Assembly: GCF_018408705.1 (NCBI RefSeq)
Contig: NZ_AP023420.1
Span: 248,001-312,000 of the forward strand
Length of the DNA: 64,000 nt
Direction of reading: 5' to 3'
From: Pusillibacter faecalis
GTDB taxonomy: Bacteria > Bacillota > Clostridia > Oscillospirales > Oscillospiraceae
Below the pieces are notes generated by a model. The model was not told where the DNA came from, searched no databases, and saw only the letters and a program-made list of their open reading frames with translations. Position 1 is the stretch's first letter. Each line of letters opens with the position of its first letter. Of this stretch, positions 24,501 through 33,518 are shown in pieces. The position numbers were made by a program, and so were the translations under genes.

Positions 24501-25037
24501 TCAATGGGTTTGCGGTGCGGGATAGCTCACTCCCTGGGTATCTATCTGGACGGATTCAATCACCACAGGTGTCTTGGGCTGATCTGTGCGCATATCCCGA
24601 GGCACGCGGGAGATGTCAATGGCCACCTCTGCGCCCTCCAGTACCTTGCCGAAGGCGGCATACTGCCCATCCAGATGAGGCGCGGGCGCCACCATGATGA
24701 AGAACTGACTGCCGGCAGAATTGGGCGCCATCGTGCGGGCCATGGACAGCACGCCGGTCTCGTGTACCAGATCATTCTGCCGGAAGCCGTTGGCGGAAAA
24801 CTCGCCGTCGATCTCATAGCCGGGACCGCCCATGCCAGTTCCCTCCGGACAGCCGCCCTGGATCATGAAGCCAGGGATCACCCGGTGAAAGGTCAGGCCA
24901 TTGTAAAAGCCCTTGGATGCCAGAGAAATAAAATTGTTCACTGTGTTGGGGGCCTTGTCGGGATAGAGTTCTGCTTTCATCACGCGGCCGTCAGCCATGG
25001 TGATGGTAACTACGGGATTTTTCATATCAGACATCAT
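24501..25037 (-). CDS. peptidyl-prolyl cis-trans isomerase (cyclophilin type)
   Basis: About 178 aa, cytosolic (no signal peptide). Cyclophilin motifs: FHRVIPGFMIQGG (catalytic Arg, Phe, Gln), MARTMAPNSAGSQFFIM and LDGQYAAFGKVLEG. It catalyses proline isomerisation during folding. The start is placed at the ATG preceded by AAAGGAAC (25037); the next codon is also ATG. It is downstream of smpB with a 134-bp gap. Confidence 0.93.
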   Translation of the reverse strand: MMSDMKNPVVTITMADGRVMKAELYPDKAPNTVNNFISLASKGFYNGLTFHRVIPGFMIQGGCPEGTGMGGPGYEIDGEFSANGFRQNDLVHETGVLSMARTMAPNSAGSQFFIMVAPAPHLDGQYAAFGKVLEGAEVAIDISRVPRDMRTDQPKTPVVIESVQIDTQGVSYPAPQTH

Positions 25038-25171
25038 TCTGTTCCTTTCTTTTGAACCCCCCGCAGGGAGTATGCATACCATTGTCCTGGACTCCGTCAA
25101 CGCTCGTCAACCATATCGGGGAAGGTGTCCGTGCCGGCCAGCTCCTGCCTATCCAGCTTTGCGCCGCCTGC

Positions 25172-25621
25172 TCAGCGGTTCCGCTCCTTCATGGTGCGGT
25201 CCATCTCACGGTTGGCGTCCCGCTTGGCGGCAGCGTCCCGCTTATCGTAGTTTTTCTTGCCTTTGCATAGCCCCACCTCCACTTTAACCCGAGCATCCTT
25301 GAAGTAGATGGACAGAGGCACCAGGGTATAGCCATCCCGCTGGACCATGGCATGGAGCTTACGGATTTCCCGCTTGTGCATCAGCAGCCGCCGGGGGCGA
25401 ACTGGGTCTTTATTAAAGATATTGCCTTTTTCGTAAGGAGAAATGTGCATGCTGTATACCCACAGCTCTCCATTCTTAACCGTACAATAGGAATCCTTGA
25501 GGTTCAGCGTACCGGCCCGGATGGACTTCACCTCTGTACCCGCCAGCTGAATTCCCGCCTCATATCGGTCCTCCACAAAATAATCATGATAGGCCTTGCG
25601 GTTTTGTGCCGCGATTTTCAC
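25172..25621 (-). CDS. smpB: SsrA-binding protein
   Basis: About 149 aa. Typical SmpB segments: [58 protein letters not shown] and the basic tail ([17 protein letters not shown]) that enters the ribosome mRNA channel. It binds tmRNA for trans-translation. The start is uncertain: GTG 25621 has GGAG 9 nt upstream and fits the family length; GTG 25645 would add eight residues. Confidence 0.95.
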   Translation of the reverse strand: MKIAAQNRKAYHDYFVEDRYEAGIQLAGTEVKSIRAGTLNLKDSYCTVKNGELWVYSMHISPYEKGNIFNKDPVRPRRLLMHKREIRKLHAMVQRDGYTLVPLSIYFKDARVKVEVGLCKGKKNYDKRDAAAKRDANREMDRTMKERNR

Positions 25622-25789
25622 GCCCCGTTTCTCCGTGAGGCTCACCTCCCTCTTTTGGAAAGTTTTTATAGTATAGCATATTTTCGGAAAATTCGCAAGG
25701 GGAAGGCGATCTCTCTTTTCCTCCAAAGCTCGCGGAGCTTCGCCAAAAATTTCTCTTGCGATCTATATCTTTTTCTGGTATAGTATGTT

Positions 25790-26100
25790 CCATCTTATTC
25801 GTGCGCCTGATGGCTTTGTAAGGAGGAGACGATCGTGGACGACAGTGATGCCGCCCCGGACCACCATTTCAAGTACATGAACGTAAAATCTGGAAGGCAT
25901 GGTCTGCCCCTTTGCAGTGGGGAAGGCTATGCTTTTTGCTGTCTGTTTGGCTTCCAGAGAGGGGAGGTCCTCATGTAGCCTCTCCTTTTTCCACAGTTTT
26001 GCCATGTAGAAACATCGCAAAACTGCCATATATGGCCAGGAAGCTTCGGCACGTCGGCTAAAGCCGCTTGTCTGCTCGAAGCTACAGAATGATGATTGGA
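25790..26100 (+). promoter_or_regulatory. structured leader with attenuator-like hairpins upstream of the CorC/CNNM gene
   Basis: No coding frame is convincing in this ~310-nt stretch before the gene at 26132. It holds several hairpins, including GCCCC...GGGG near 25898-25925, GAGAGG / CCTCTC followed by CTTTTTCC (near 25955-25992), and CAGTTTTGC / GCAAAACTG (near 25995-26026). A terminator-like hairpin in a long 5' leader suggests riboswitch-type control. Metal-sensing leaders are known for this protein class, but I could not match the M-box, NiCo or yybP-ykoY consensus. Confidence 0.4.
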
Positions 26101-26131
26101 CCTACGTTCCATAGAAAGAAAGGATTATATC

Positions 26132-27388
26132 ATGGATAGCGACAGTATTTCACTGCTGATCATTGTCTTTTGCATTGTAATGTCCGCCTATTTCTCCGCA
26201 ACGGAAACCGCTTTTTCCTCTTTAAACCGCATTCGGATCAAGAATCTTGCAGAAAAAGGCAACCAGCGGGCCGCACTGGTCCTGCACCTGTCAGAAAATT
26301 ATGACAGCCTCCTCTCCACGATTCTGATCGGCAACAACATTGTCAATATTGCCTCCGCGTCCCTTGCCACTATGATCTTTGTCCGGGCCCTGGGCGAAGA
26401 AGCAGGCCCCAGTGTGTCCACTGCGGTGACAACCGTGGTGGTACTGATCTTCGGTGAAGTCTCCCCAAAGAGCATCGCCAAGGAGTCTCCAGAGGCGTTT
26501 GCCCTGTTTTCCGCGCCCATCCTGCGGGTCTTTCTCGTACTGCTGACCCCTTTCAACTTTCTCTTTGGCCAGTGGAAAAAGCTGCTTTCCCATCTCTTTC
26601 ACGCCCAGGAGGACCGCTCCATCACCGAGGAGGAGCTGCTCACTATTGTGGATGAGGTGGAGCAGGCCGGCGGTATCGACCAGCAGGAGGGCACGCTGAT
26701 CCGCAGCGCTATTGAGTTCTCCGAGCTGGAAGCCAGGGATGTGCTGACTCCCCGCGTGGACATCACCGCTGTCTCTTTGGACACTCCCAAGGAGGAAATT
26801 GCAAAAATTTTTGCACAAACCGGTTTCTCCCGCATTCCGGTCTATCAGGGCACTATCGACCACATTCTGGGCATTCTTTATCAAAAAGATTTCCACAACC
26901 ATGTCTACCACACAGATCAGGAGATATCCTCCATCATCCGCCCCGCCCTATATATTGCCGAGGGGAAGCTGATCGGTGAGCTGTTACAGGATCTGCAAAA
27001 GCAAAAATCCCATATCGCCGTAGTTCTGGACGAATTTGGAGGCACGGTCGGTATTGTCACCATGGAGGATATTCTGGAAGAGCTGGTGGGGGAAATCTGG
27101 GATGAGCACGACGAAGTGGTGGAGGAAATCCAGCCGATCTCCGACCGGGAGTATGTGGTAATGGGCACCGCCAATGTGCAAAAGCTCCTGGAGCGGCTGA
27201 ATGTTGACCAGGAGCCGGACGCGGTCTCTGTCAGCGGATGGGTCGTTGATGAAATGGGGCATATGCCTGTCAAAGGGGACAGCTTTGACTGCTGGAATCT
27301 GCATGTGAGCGTGTTGGAAATGAATGACAGGCGTGTTCAGAAAATTAAGGTCTGTGTCGAGGAGCCATCTGACACCGTCGCTACATAG
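26132..27388 (+). CDS. CNNM/CorC-family (DUF21-CBS-CorC_HlyC) membrane protein
   Basis: 418 aa. Residues ~1-190 are the DUF21 membrane domain (YFSATETAFSSLNRIRIKNLAE, ILIGNNIVNIASASLATM, IFGEVSPKSIAKESPE). Residues ~200-325 hold two CBS domains (RDVLTPRVDITAVSLDTPKE, then HIAVVLDEFGGTVGIVTMED). The CorC_HlyC domain follows, from DEHDEVVEEI to the C-terminus. Family members transport or regulate Mg2+ or other divalent cations. The ATG at 26132 has AGAAAGGA upstream. Confidence 0.92.
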   Translation: MDSDSISLLIIVFCIVMSAYFSATETAFSSLNRIRIKNLAEKGNQRAALVLHLSENYDSLLSTILIGNNIVNIASASLATMIFVRALGEEAGPSVSTAVTTVVVLIFGEVSPKSIAKESPEAFALFSAPILRVFLVLLTPFNFLFGQWKKLLSHLFHAQEDRSITEEELLTIVDEVEQAGGIDQQEGTLIRSAIEFSELEARDVLTPRVDITAVSLDTPKEEIAKIFAQTGFSRIPVYQGTIDHILGILYQKDFHNHVYHTDQEISSIIRPALYIAEGKLIGELLQDLQKQKSHIAVVLDEFGGTVGIVTMEDILEELVGEIWDEHDEVVEEIQPISDREYVVMGTANVQKLLERLNVDQEPDAVSVSGWVVDEMGHMPVKGDSFDCWNLHVSVLEMNDRRVQKIKVCVEEPSDTVAT

Positions 27389-27432
27389 GCGGTGCTGGCT
27401 TCTGGAGGCATTCCGGAACAGTTGGAACTTAC

Positions 27433-27469
27433 AGCGGCAGGCCCTTGCTTTTCATGGGAGCCTGCCGCT
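27433..27469 (+). terminator. hairpin after the CorC-like gene
   Basis: AGCGGCAGGC (27433-27442) pairs with GCCTGCCGCT (27460-27469). There is no good T tract, so termination may be weak. Confidence 0.5.
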
Positions 27470-27868
27470 CCTCCATGTCGCAGCGCTCCGTCTTTTCCTG
27501 CCGGCGCCCTGCAATTTCCCGCAGCACTCTGCATCCTCAAGCACTGTTTCCTCCCGCCGTTCGAGCCACGGGTCCAAACTGTGGTTTCCTCTGTTCCTGT
27601 CATCCGCGATAAGCAATGAGCTGCACTTCATCTCTGGTCTGGATTAGGAGGAGCGTAAATGGTTCATCCTATCCGCAGGCGGCCCAAAAATATACACGCA
27701 GAGTTCTCCCGCCTGCCTATCAGCCGCTCTCCCTGTGTGTCATATATCCCTCCCAGACAGGATGTGTCCAGAACTCCTCCATCCCAGTGCGAATCTTTGG
27801 TCTCAGTCGGTCTTCGGTGTCAAGTTCAGAACATGGTCCGTCCAAGCAGAGGGAAAGGTCCCCGTATT
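27470..27868. other. intergenic, no gene seen
   Basis: Open frames on both strands here look like chance frames, with biased composition and no ribosome binding site. The stretch separates the CorC-like gene from the NUDIX-wal cluster. Confidence 0.45.
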
Positions 27869-27897
27869 TTGACAAGAATGTTAAGAAGTGGTATAAT
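27869..27897 (+). promoter_or_regulatory. consensus sigma-A promoter of the NUDIX-walRK cluster
   Basis: TTGACA (27869-27874), a 17-bp spacer, then TATAAT (27892-27897): a perfect match to both consensus boxes. Confidence 0.9.
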
Positions 27898-27953
27898 AAA
27901 GCGTTCAAAAAATCAAAAAAAGAAATAAGGGGTGTCAGAGAATCGTGGAGCCC

Positions 27954-28490
27954 ATGGACCTGACGGAAAAAACTCTCAGCCGAGAGGATTGTTTTGATGG
28001 AAAGCTGGTGCACGTTCATGTGGACCAGGTGCGATTGCCCAACGGACAGACCGCCGCCCGGGAGGTGGTGGATCACGTGGACGGCGTGGCGGTACTGCCG
28101 CTGGACGAGCGCGGAAATGTGCTCGCCGTGACCCAATACCGCTATGTATTTGGAAAAACGCTTCTGGAAATTCCAGCCGGCAAGCTGGACCCCGGCGAGG
28201 ACCCTGTTACCGGCGCGCTGCGGGAGCTCAAAGAGGAGACCGGTGCGGTGCCGGATATCTTCCTGCCACTTGGCCGCATCCTCCCCGCCCCCGGCTGCTA
28301 TGGGGAAGCGCTGTATCTATTTCTGGCCCGGGGACTGCATATGGAAGAGCAAGCCCTGGACCCTGATGAATTCTTGCAGGTGGAGCGCATCCCCTTTCCG
28401 GAGATGGTCCACCGCTGCCTCACCGGAGAGATCGAAGATGCCAAAACCGTGGTGGCTGTTCTGAAGGCCAAGGTGCAGCTGAACCTGTAA
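27954..28490 (+). CDS. NUDIX hydrolase, ADP-ribose pyrophosphatase-like
   Basis: About 178 aa. The full Nudix box GX5EX7REUXEEXGU is present: GKLDPGEDPVTGALREL, then KEETGA, near residues 78-100. Upstream QYRYVFGKTLLEIPAGKLDPGE is typical of ADP-ribose pyrophosphatases. It should hydrolyse ADP-ribose or related nucleotide sugars to AMP plus sugar phosphate. The start may be ATG 27954 or GTG 27945; neither has an ideal ribosome binding site. walR starts 11 nt after its stop. Confidence 0.92.
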   Translation: MDLTEKTLSREDCFDGKLVHVHVDQVRLPNGQTAAREVVDHVDGVAVLPLDERGNVLAVTQYRYVFGKTLLEIPAGKLDPGEDPVTGALRELKEETGAVPDIFLPLGRILPAPGCYGEALYLFLARGLHMEEQALDPDEFLQVERIPFPEMVHRCLTGEIEDAKTVVAVLKAKVQLNL

Positions 28491-28501
28491 GGGAGGTTTC
28501 T

Positions 28502-29212
28502 ATGGAGCAACCAAAGACCGTCCTGATTGTGGAGGACGAGAAAAACATTGTGGATATCCTGCGCTTCAATCTCCAGCGGGAGGGCTATCAGACCGCTGAG
28601 GCCTATGACGGCGAGGAGGGGCTGGAGAAGGCCCGCACCGCAGACCCGGACCTAATTTTGCTGGACGTCATGCTGCCGAAAATGAACGGCTTTGACGTGT
28701 GCCGCCAGCTGCGGGAGGCGGGCAGCAGCGTGCCCGTCATCATCCTTACCGCCCGGGAAGAGGAGGCTGACAAGGTTTTCGGCTTGGAGATCGGCGCCGA
28801 TGACTATATTACCAAGCCCTTTTCCATGCGGGAACTGCTGGCCCGGGTCTCAGCCAATATTCGCCGGACCGCTATGGCGGCAGCAGCTGCGGCGGCTGCC
28901 TCTTCCAGCGCTATGCCCGTAGCCGGAGACCTCTCCATCAATACGGACAGTCACCAGGTATTCCGTGCCGGGCAGGCCATCGACCTGACCCAGCGGGAAT
29001 ATGAGCTGCTGACCTTTCTTGCAAGCCATCCCAATAAGGTCTACTCCCGGGTAGACCTGATGGAACAGGTGTGGAACTACGGCTATGTAGGCGACGACGT
29101 GCGCACTGTGGATGTGACAGTCCGGCGCCTGCGGGAAAAAATTGAGGTTGACCCGGCCAACCCGGTCTTCATTCTCACCCGCCGGGGCGCGGGCTATTAC
29201 TTCGCCGTATAA
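28502..29212 (+). CDS. walR: WalR-like response regulator (OmpR/PhoB family)
   Basis: 236 aa. The receiver domain covers residues 1-120, with acidic pocket E11-D12, phospho-acceptor D55 in LILLDVMLPK, T in IILTARE and K in ITKPFS. An Ala-rich linker (~125-140) leads to a winged-helix DNA-binding domain (LTQREYELLTFLASHPNKVYSR, then VDVTVRRLREKIE). The identity as WalR rests on the following walK-yycH-yycI-yycJ context. WalR controls cell-wall hydrolase genes in Firmicutes. GGGAGG lies 7 nt before the ATG. Confidence 0.88.
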   Translation: MEQPKTVLIVEDEKNIVDILRFNLQREGYQTAEAYDGEEGLEKARTADPDLILLDVMLPKMNGFDVCRQLREAGSSVPVIILTAREEEADKVFGLEIGADDYITKPFSMRELLARVSANIRRTAMAAAAAAAASSSAMPVAGDLSINTDSHQVFRAGQAIDLTQREYELLTFLASHPNKVYSRVDLMEQVWNYGYVGDDVRTVDVTVRRLREKIEVDPANPVFILTRRGAGYYFAV

Positions 29213-29400
29213 GGACTCCGCAAGCTTCCGTGTTTAGGGTCCCGCTGTCTTACAGTGCACTCATTCCGGGCGGCACCTATCCATCCGGACGGTGATGCTG
29301 GAAGAGGTGCGTGCAGTTGTGCCACGCTAGAACTGTGCAGCACCACGGGGATCTATCCCTTTCGTGATTTGGAAAACATAGCAGAAAGGCGGTGAGCCTC

Positions 29401-31191
29401 TTGTTCCGCAGCCTGCATATGAAGCTGACGCTGATTCTCCTGCTGCTGATTACGTCCTTGATGGCGGTGGTGGGCGCGTTTTTGACCACCAGCGTATCCA
29501 GCTTCTATATCGACACTTTTTACCAGCAGATGAACAGCGTCTTCGGTGTGGATCAGCGGGAGTTCATGTCGGATCTGCGCAGCGCCGCGGCTGCGGAAAA
29601 CGGCGCAGAGCAGATTCGGGACATGCTGGACACCAATGCCGGTTCTCTGGGCATTGATTACCGCACCCGGAACTATTTTGTGCTGGACGGCTACACCGGA
29701 AGCTACATCACTGGCTCTGCCGACCAGGCAGCCCTGCCCAGGGAGCAAACTGTAAACCTCCTGACCGCCCGAAACGCTGTGTCAAACGGTGACGAGACCA
29801 CCGCCGGCGCGAACAGTGATATTACTGCGGATTATATGGATGTGGCCGTCCCCATTCTGGGAGGCGACCACGCCTTCATCATCTATATTCTGGACAATAA
29901 GGACACCGTTTCCGGATTGAACAGCCAGCTCTTCACAATCATCATGCAGGCGCTGGTGATTGGTCTTCTGATCTCAGTTCTTCTAAGCTTCCTGCTCTCC
30001 AAGACTATGGTGGGACCCATTGAAAAACTGACCGCCGGTGCAGAGAAGGTGGCCGCTGGGGACTTTGATAGCCAGCTGCCTGTGGAGTCCACAGACGAGA
30101 TCGGCATCCTGACCGGCACGTTCAATGAGATGGCCGGCGTCCTGCAGTCTACCTTGGCCGCCGTTGAAAACGAACGCAACAAGCTAGACACCCTTTTCCT
30201 CCACATGACCGACGGTGTCGTGGCCTTCGACCACGCCGGCTACCTCATTCACTGTAACCCCGCTGCCAACGACCTGCTGCAGCGGAAGGTAGAGCCGGAC
30301 TGCACCTATGAGGAGCTGCTGGGAGACATGCATCCCTTTGAGGAAGTTCTGGCGCTGCAGCGCCCCAACTATGTGGAAGAGGAATTGAAAGTTGGCGAGC
30401 GAACGCTGGACGTGTATCTCGCCCCCTTTTCCGACCACGAGCAGGGCGGTGTTCTGATTGTGCTCCACGACATGACGGAACAGCACCGCAACGAGGAACG
30501 CCGCAAAGAGTTCGTGGCCAACGTCTCCCACGAGCTGCGCACCCCCCTCACCAATGTCCGCAGCTACGCAGAGACTCTGCGGGACGCTGCTGGCGACATT
30601 CCGCAGGAGACCTCTAACAACTTTTTGGATATTATCATTACAGAGACGGACCGGATGACCCATATCGTTCAAGAGCTATTGACCCTCAGCCGCCTGGACG
30701 CTGGTGATGCAGAGCTCATTCTCTCCCGATTCCCCTTCGGGGAGGCCATCGAGAGTGTGGTTCGGGCCAATGCCCTCAATGCCAAACAGCGAGGACACGA
30801 GCTGACCTACATTCCCCAGGAGAGCCTGCCGTTGATTGTGGGTGACCGGAGCCGTCTGGAGCAGGTGATGATAAACGTCATTGGCAACGCCATTAAATAT
30901 ACGCCTGATGGCGGTCATATCCGTGTGAGTGCCGGCTCCACAGAGGACAGCGTTTGGATGGAGGTCTGGGACGACGGCATTGGAATCCCCACCAAAGATC
31001 GGGATCGCATTTTTGAGCGGTTTTACCGGGTAGATAAGGCCCGTTCCCGGGAGTCCGGCGGCACCGGCCTTGGTCTTTCCATTGCCCAGGAGATCGTTCA
31101 ACGTCACCACGGTTCCATCGCTCTAGCCCCCCACGAGGGCCCCGGCACCACGGTCCGCATCACACTGCCCATCACCCAGCCCCAGGGCTGA
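29401..31191 (+). CDS. walK: WalK-like sensor histidine kinase
   Basis: About 596 aa. A membrane helix near residues 5-28, an extracellular sensor loop to ~175, a second helix ~178-200 (IIMQALVIGLLISVLLSF), HAMP ~200-250, and PAS ~262-360 (LHMTDGVVAFDHAGYLIHCN). HisKA follows, with the phosphorylated His in FVANVSHELRTPLTN (~375). The HATPase has the N box INVIGNAIKYTPDG and the G boxes DDGIGIP and GGTGLGLSIAQ. HAMP plus PAS is the WalK order. I favour the TTG at 29401 because AAAGGCGGTGA ends 5 nt upstream; GTG 29392 adds three residues. A 188-bp gap separates it from walR. Confidence 0.9.
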   Translation: MFRSLHMKLTLILLLLITSLMAVVGAFLTTSVSSFYIDTFYQQMNSVFGVDQREFMSDLRSAAAAENGAEQIRDMLDTNAGSLGIDYRTRNYFVLDGYTGSYITGSADQAALPREQTVNLLTARNAVSNGDETTAGANSDITADYMDVAVPILGGDHAFIIYILDNKDTVSGLNSQLFTIIMQALVIGLLISVLLSFLLSKTMVGPIEKLTAGAEKVAAGDFDSQLPVESTDEIGILTGTFNEMAGVLQSTLAAVENERNKLDTLFLHMTDGVVAFDHAGYLIHCNPAANDLLQRKVEPDCTYEELLGDMHPFEEVLALQRPNYVEEELKVGERTLDVYLAPFSDHEQGGVLIVLHDMTEQHRNEERRKEFVANVSHELRTPLTNVRSYAETLRDAAGDIPQETSNNFLDIIITETDRMTHIVQELLTLSRLDAGDAELILSRFPFGEAIESVVRANALNAKQRGHELTYIPQESLPLIVGDRSRLEQVMINVIGNAIKYTPDGGHIRVSAGSTEDSVWMEVWDDGIGIPTKDRDRIFERFYRVDKARSRESGGTGLGLSIAQEIVQRHHGSIALAPHEGPGTTVRITLPITQPQG

Positions 31192-31215
31192 GGCCCCATT
31201 GGAAGGAGAACCGGT

Positions 31216-32481
31216 ATGAGCGAGCATACCCGAAAACACCGTGACTTCATCCAGAATATTACCATTGCACTGCTGTTCGTCTCTGCGGTGCTGCTGTTTG
31301 CGCAGACGCAGATCTACGGTCTCGGTGTCCATACTGGTTCCTTCCTCTCCGGAAGTGATCTGTCTGTGGATATCGCTGCTCCAAACCAGACGGAAGCTGC
31401 CCTGACTGCGCCGGTGCGGGTGGTCGCCACCAGCGCCTTTGGCCGGTATGGAAGTATGGCACTCACCACAGACAGCGACAGCTTTGAGCCCTTGCGGGGC
31501 CTTCTGGAGCAGGCGCTGCTCTCCGCCCAGGATTATCGTGCCAGCAATGGCCAGTCCTTTTTCAATGCTCTGAAGAGCACCTCGATCTATTATGACTTTC
31601 TTGTACCACTGCCGCTGCCGGTCTTGGCCGAGCTGGTGCGGGCCGATGCGGAAGAGTCTGTTTCCGCCCGCCGTTTGATCTTGGCCGGCGAGGGAGACGG
31701 TGTGTCACTTTATCTGTGGGATGACGCGACCGGCTACTATCGCTGCGACACGGCCCTGTCCCTGGAGATTTTGGAGCAGACAGTCAATCAGTATGAATTG
31801 GGCAATGCATTTTTCGCATTTGAGAGTTCCGATCCTTATGTTCAGTCCGTCAGCCCCTACTCCCTTTTTTTAGACCCCGAGCCAGTTTTACCGGAGCTAT
31901 CCATCTCCATCCCGCTCTCAGACTCAGACCGTCTGCTGCTATCCTTGGGCTTTAATCCCAACACCCAGTACCGATATACCGATTCCAGCGGTGCCGAGGT
32001 TGTCAGGGAGGGTGAGCGCACCCTGCGCCTGCATACTGACGGCACGCTCTCCTATCAAAGCGGAGGCAGTCCCGCCCTAGTCATTACTACCAGTGAGGAG
32101 GCCTCCTTGCTGGAGATTGTGGAGGCCGCCAATTCCCTGCTGCACTCTCTGCTGGCCTCCGCTGCCGGTGATGCCGAGCTATATGTGGAGGGTGTGGAGC
32201 AAACAGAGGATGGCATACTCCTGCGCTTTGGCTATCAGGCAGGCGGCGTCCCGATCCGGTTTCGTGATGGGCAAAGTGCCGCTGAGATCACTGTGGCCGG
32301 CGGCGTCATCTCTGATATGACCTTCCGGGTCCGGCAATACACCGTGGAGGGAACCGCCTCCTTACTCCTCCCCCTGCGGCAGGCTTTGGCTATTGCCGCC
32401 CAACAAGAGGGTGCCGAACTCTCTATTGGCTATGCCGACGGCGGGGCTGGGACCATCAGCGCCGGTTGGCTGGCAGAGTAA
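31216..32481 (+). CDS. yycH: YycH-like regulator of WalRK
   Basis: 421 aa with one N-terminal membrane anchor (residues ~13-33, ITIALLFVSAVLLFAQTQIYG) and an extracytoplasmic remainder with beta-rich repeats. Sequence similarity to YycH is weak by eye; the call relies on its position right after walK and before a second single-anchor protein, as in the yycHI pair of Firmicutes, where they modulate the WalK kinase. AAGGAGAA precedes the ATG. Confidence 0.75.
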   Translation: MSEHTRKHRDFIQNITIALLFVSAVLLFAQTQIYGLGVHTGSFLSGSDLSVDIAAPNQTEAALTAPVRVVATSAFGRYGSMALTTDSDSFEPLRGLLEQALLSAQDYRASNGQSFFNALKSTSIYYDFLVPLPLPVLAELVRADAEESVSARRLILAGEGDGVSLYLWDDATGYYRCDTALSLEILEQTVNQYELGNAFFAFESSDPYVQSVSPYSLFLDPEPVLPELSISIPLSDSDRLLLSLGFNPNTQYRYTDSSGAEVVREGERTLRLHTDGTLSYQSGGSPALVITTSEEASLLEIVEAANSLLHSLLASAAGDAELYVEGVEQTEDGILLRFGYQAGGVPIRFRDGQSAAEITVAGGVISDMTFRVRQYTVEGTASLLLPLRQALAIAAQQEGAELSIGYADGGAGTISAGWLAE

Positions 32482-32500
32482 CGAACGAGGATTGAGGCTT

Positions 32501-33310
32501 GTGGATCGTTATTTGCTGAAAAATATCATTATCATCATTTTGGTTCTGGTAAATGGCTTTTTGCTGGGGTCTTTATCCATGCGCTATTGGTCCGCCGCAA
32601 AAGCGCAGGATCAGATGGAAGAGCAGCTTGTGGCCCTCTTTGCCTCTGACGGTATGGAGCTGGACCCCGACATTATCTCGCAGGACGCGCCGCCCTCTTC
32701 GCTCTCCTTGTCCAGGGACTTGGATCGGGAACAGGCTGCGGCAGCCTTTTTTCTGGGCAGCGACATGGCTCAGGGAGATCAGAGCGGTGACACCTATACC
32801 TATTCCAGCAAGCTGGGCGCAGCTCGTTTCCGCTCCAACGGCGGCTTTGATATTGTGGGCACCTTGTCTGACGCAGACGGCGAAGAACTCTGCCGGAGGT
32901 TCTGTAAAGACTTTTCCTACAGCGAGCCGGTTTTTATCCTGGATGAGAGTGGAAGCGGCAGCGCCACTGCCGTCTGCCTCCATGGCAAGCTCCCCGTTTA
33001 TAACTGCACAATTACTTTCACCTTTGACCAAGGGAAGCTTTTAACCGTCAGCGGAACCCTGTTGCCAGAGGATGCCTCTGTTATCACGGAGGACCGGGAG
33101 CTTCTCTCCGCTCCGGCCGCGCTCACTACCTTCCAGCAGGCTCGCCGTGAGAGCTACATGGTGGCCACCGCCGTTACTGGTCTTACGCCCTGTTACGAGC
33201 TCCAGGGGTCCACGGCCTCTGCTCTGTCCCTGACTCCGGTATGGAGAATTGCCACCGACACGTCAGACTATTATGTAAACTGCATAACCGGTACGGTAAC
33301 TTCTGATTAG
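32501..33310 (+). CDS. yycI: YycI-like membrane-anchored regulator
   Basis: About 269 aa. An N-terminal membrane helix (LLKNIIIIILVLVNGFLLGS, residues ~5-25) is followed by a YycI/PepSY-like extracytoplasmic domain. RYW / KAQDQMEE after the helix and the closing TPVWRIATDTSDYYVNCITG are typical of two-component system regulatory proteins of this type. The GTG at 32501 follows GAGG by 3 nt; TTG 32492 is an alternative. It follows yycH by 19 nt. Confidence 0.75.
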   Translation: MDRYLLKNIIIIILVLVNGFLLGSLSMRYWSAAKAQDQMEEQLVALFASDGMELDPDIISQDAPPSSLSLSRDLDREQAAAAFFLGSDMAQGDQSGDTYTYSSKLGAARFRSNGGFDIVGTLSDADGEELCRRFCKDFSYSEPVFILDESGSGSATAVCLHGKLPVYNCTITFTFDQGKLLTVSGTLLPEDASVITEDRELLSAPAALTTFQQARRESYMVATAVTGLTPCYELQGSTASALSLTPVWRIATDTSDYYVNCITGTVTSD

Positions 33311-33352
33311 TGCTGCTCATGGAATCTTTTTTTCCTCATTTCCAGGAAACAT

Positions 33353-33381
33353 TTGCAATCCCCCATGAAATATGCTATGCT
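33353..33381 (+). promoter_or_regulatory. promoter of murA
   Basis: TTGCAA (33353-33358), a 17-bp spacer, then TATGCT (33376-33381). A 137-nt leader follows before the TTG start, containing a small CCGCATAAATTGCGG hairpin. Confidence 0.6.
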
Positions 33382-33518
33382 GGTGGTGTGTGAGCGCCGT
33401 CCTACAGTCCTCCGCATAAATTGCGGATTGTGCAGGTATGAAGCGCCGCCCGGTGGGTAAACTGTTTTTATCAAACTGCAGTCTGCCGCCGCAAGCTGCT
33501 TGAAAAGAGGGTCAAGAC

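Noticed and set aside
25790..26100. M-box, NiCo or yybP-ykoY riboswitch
   Set aside because: The conserved core strings of these classes were not found; retained only as an unidentified leader.
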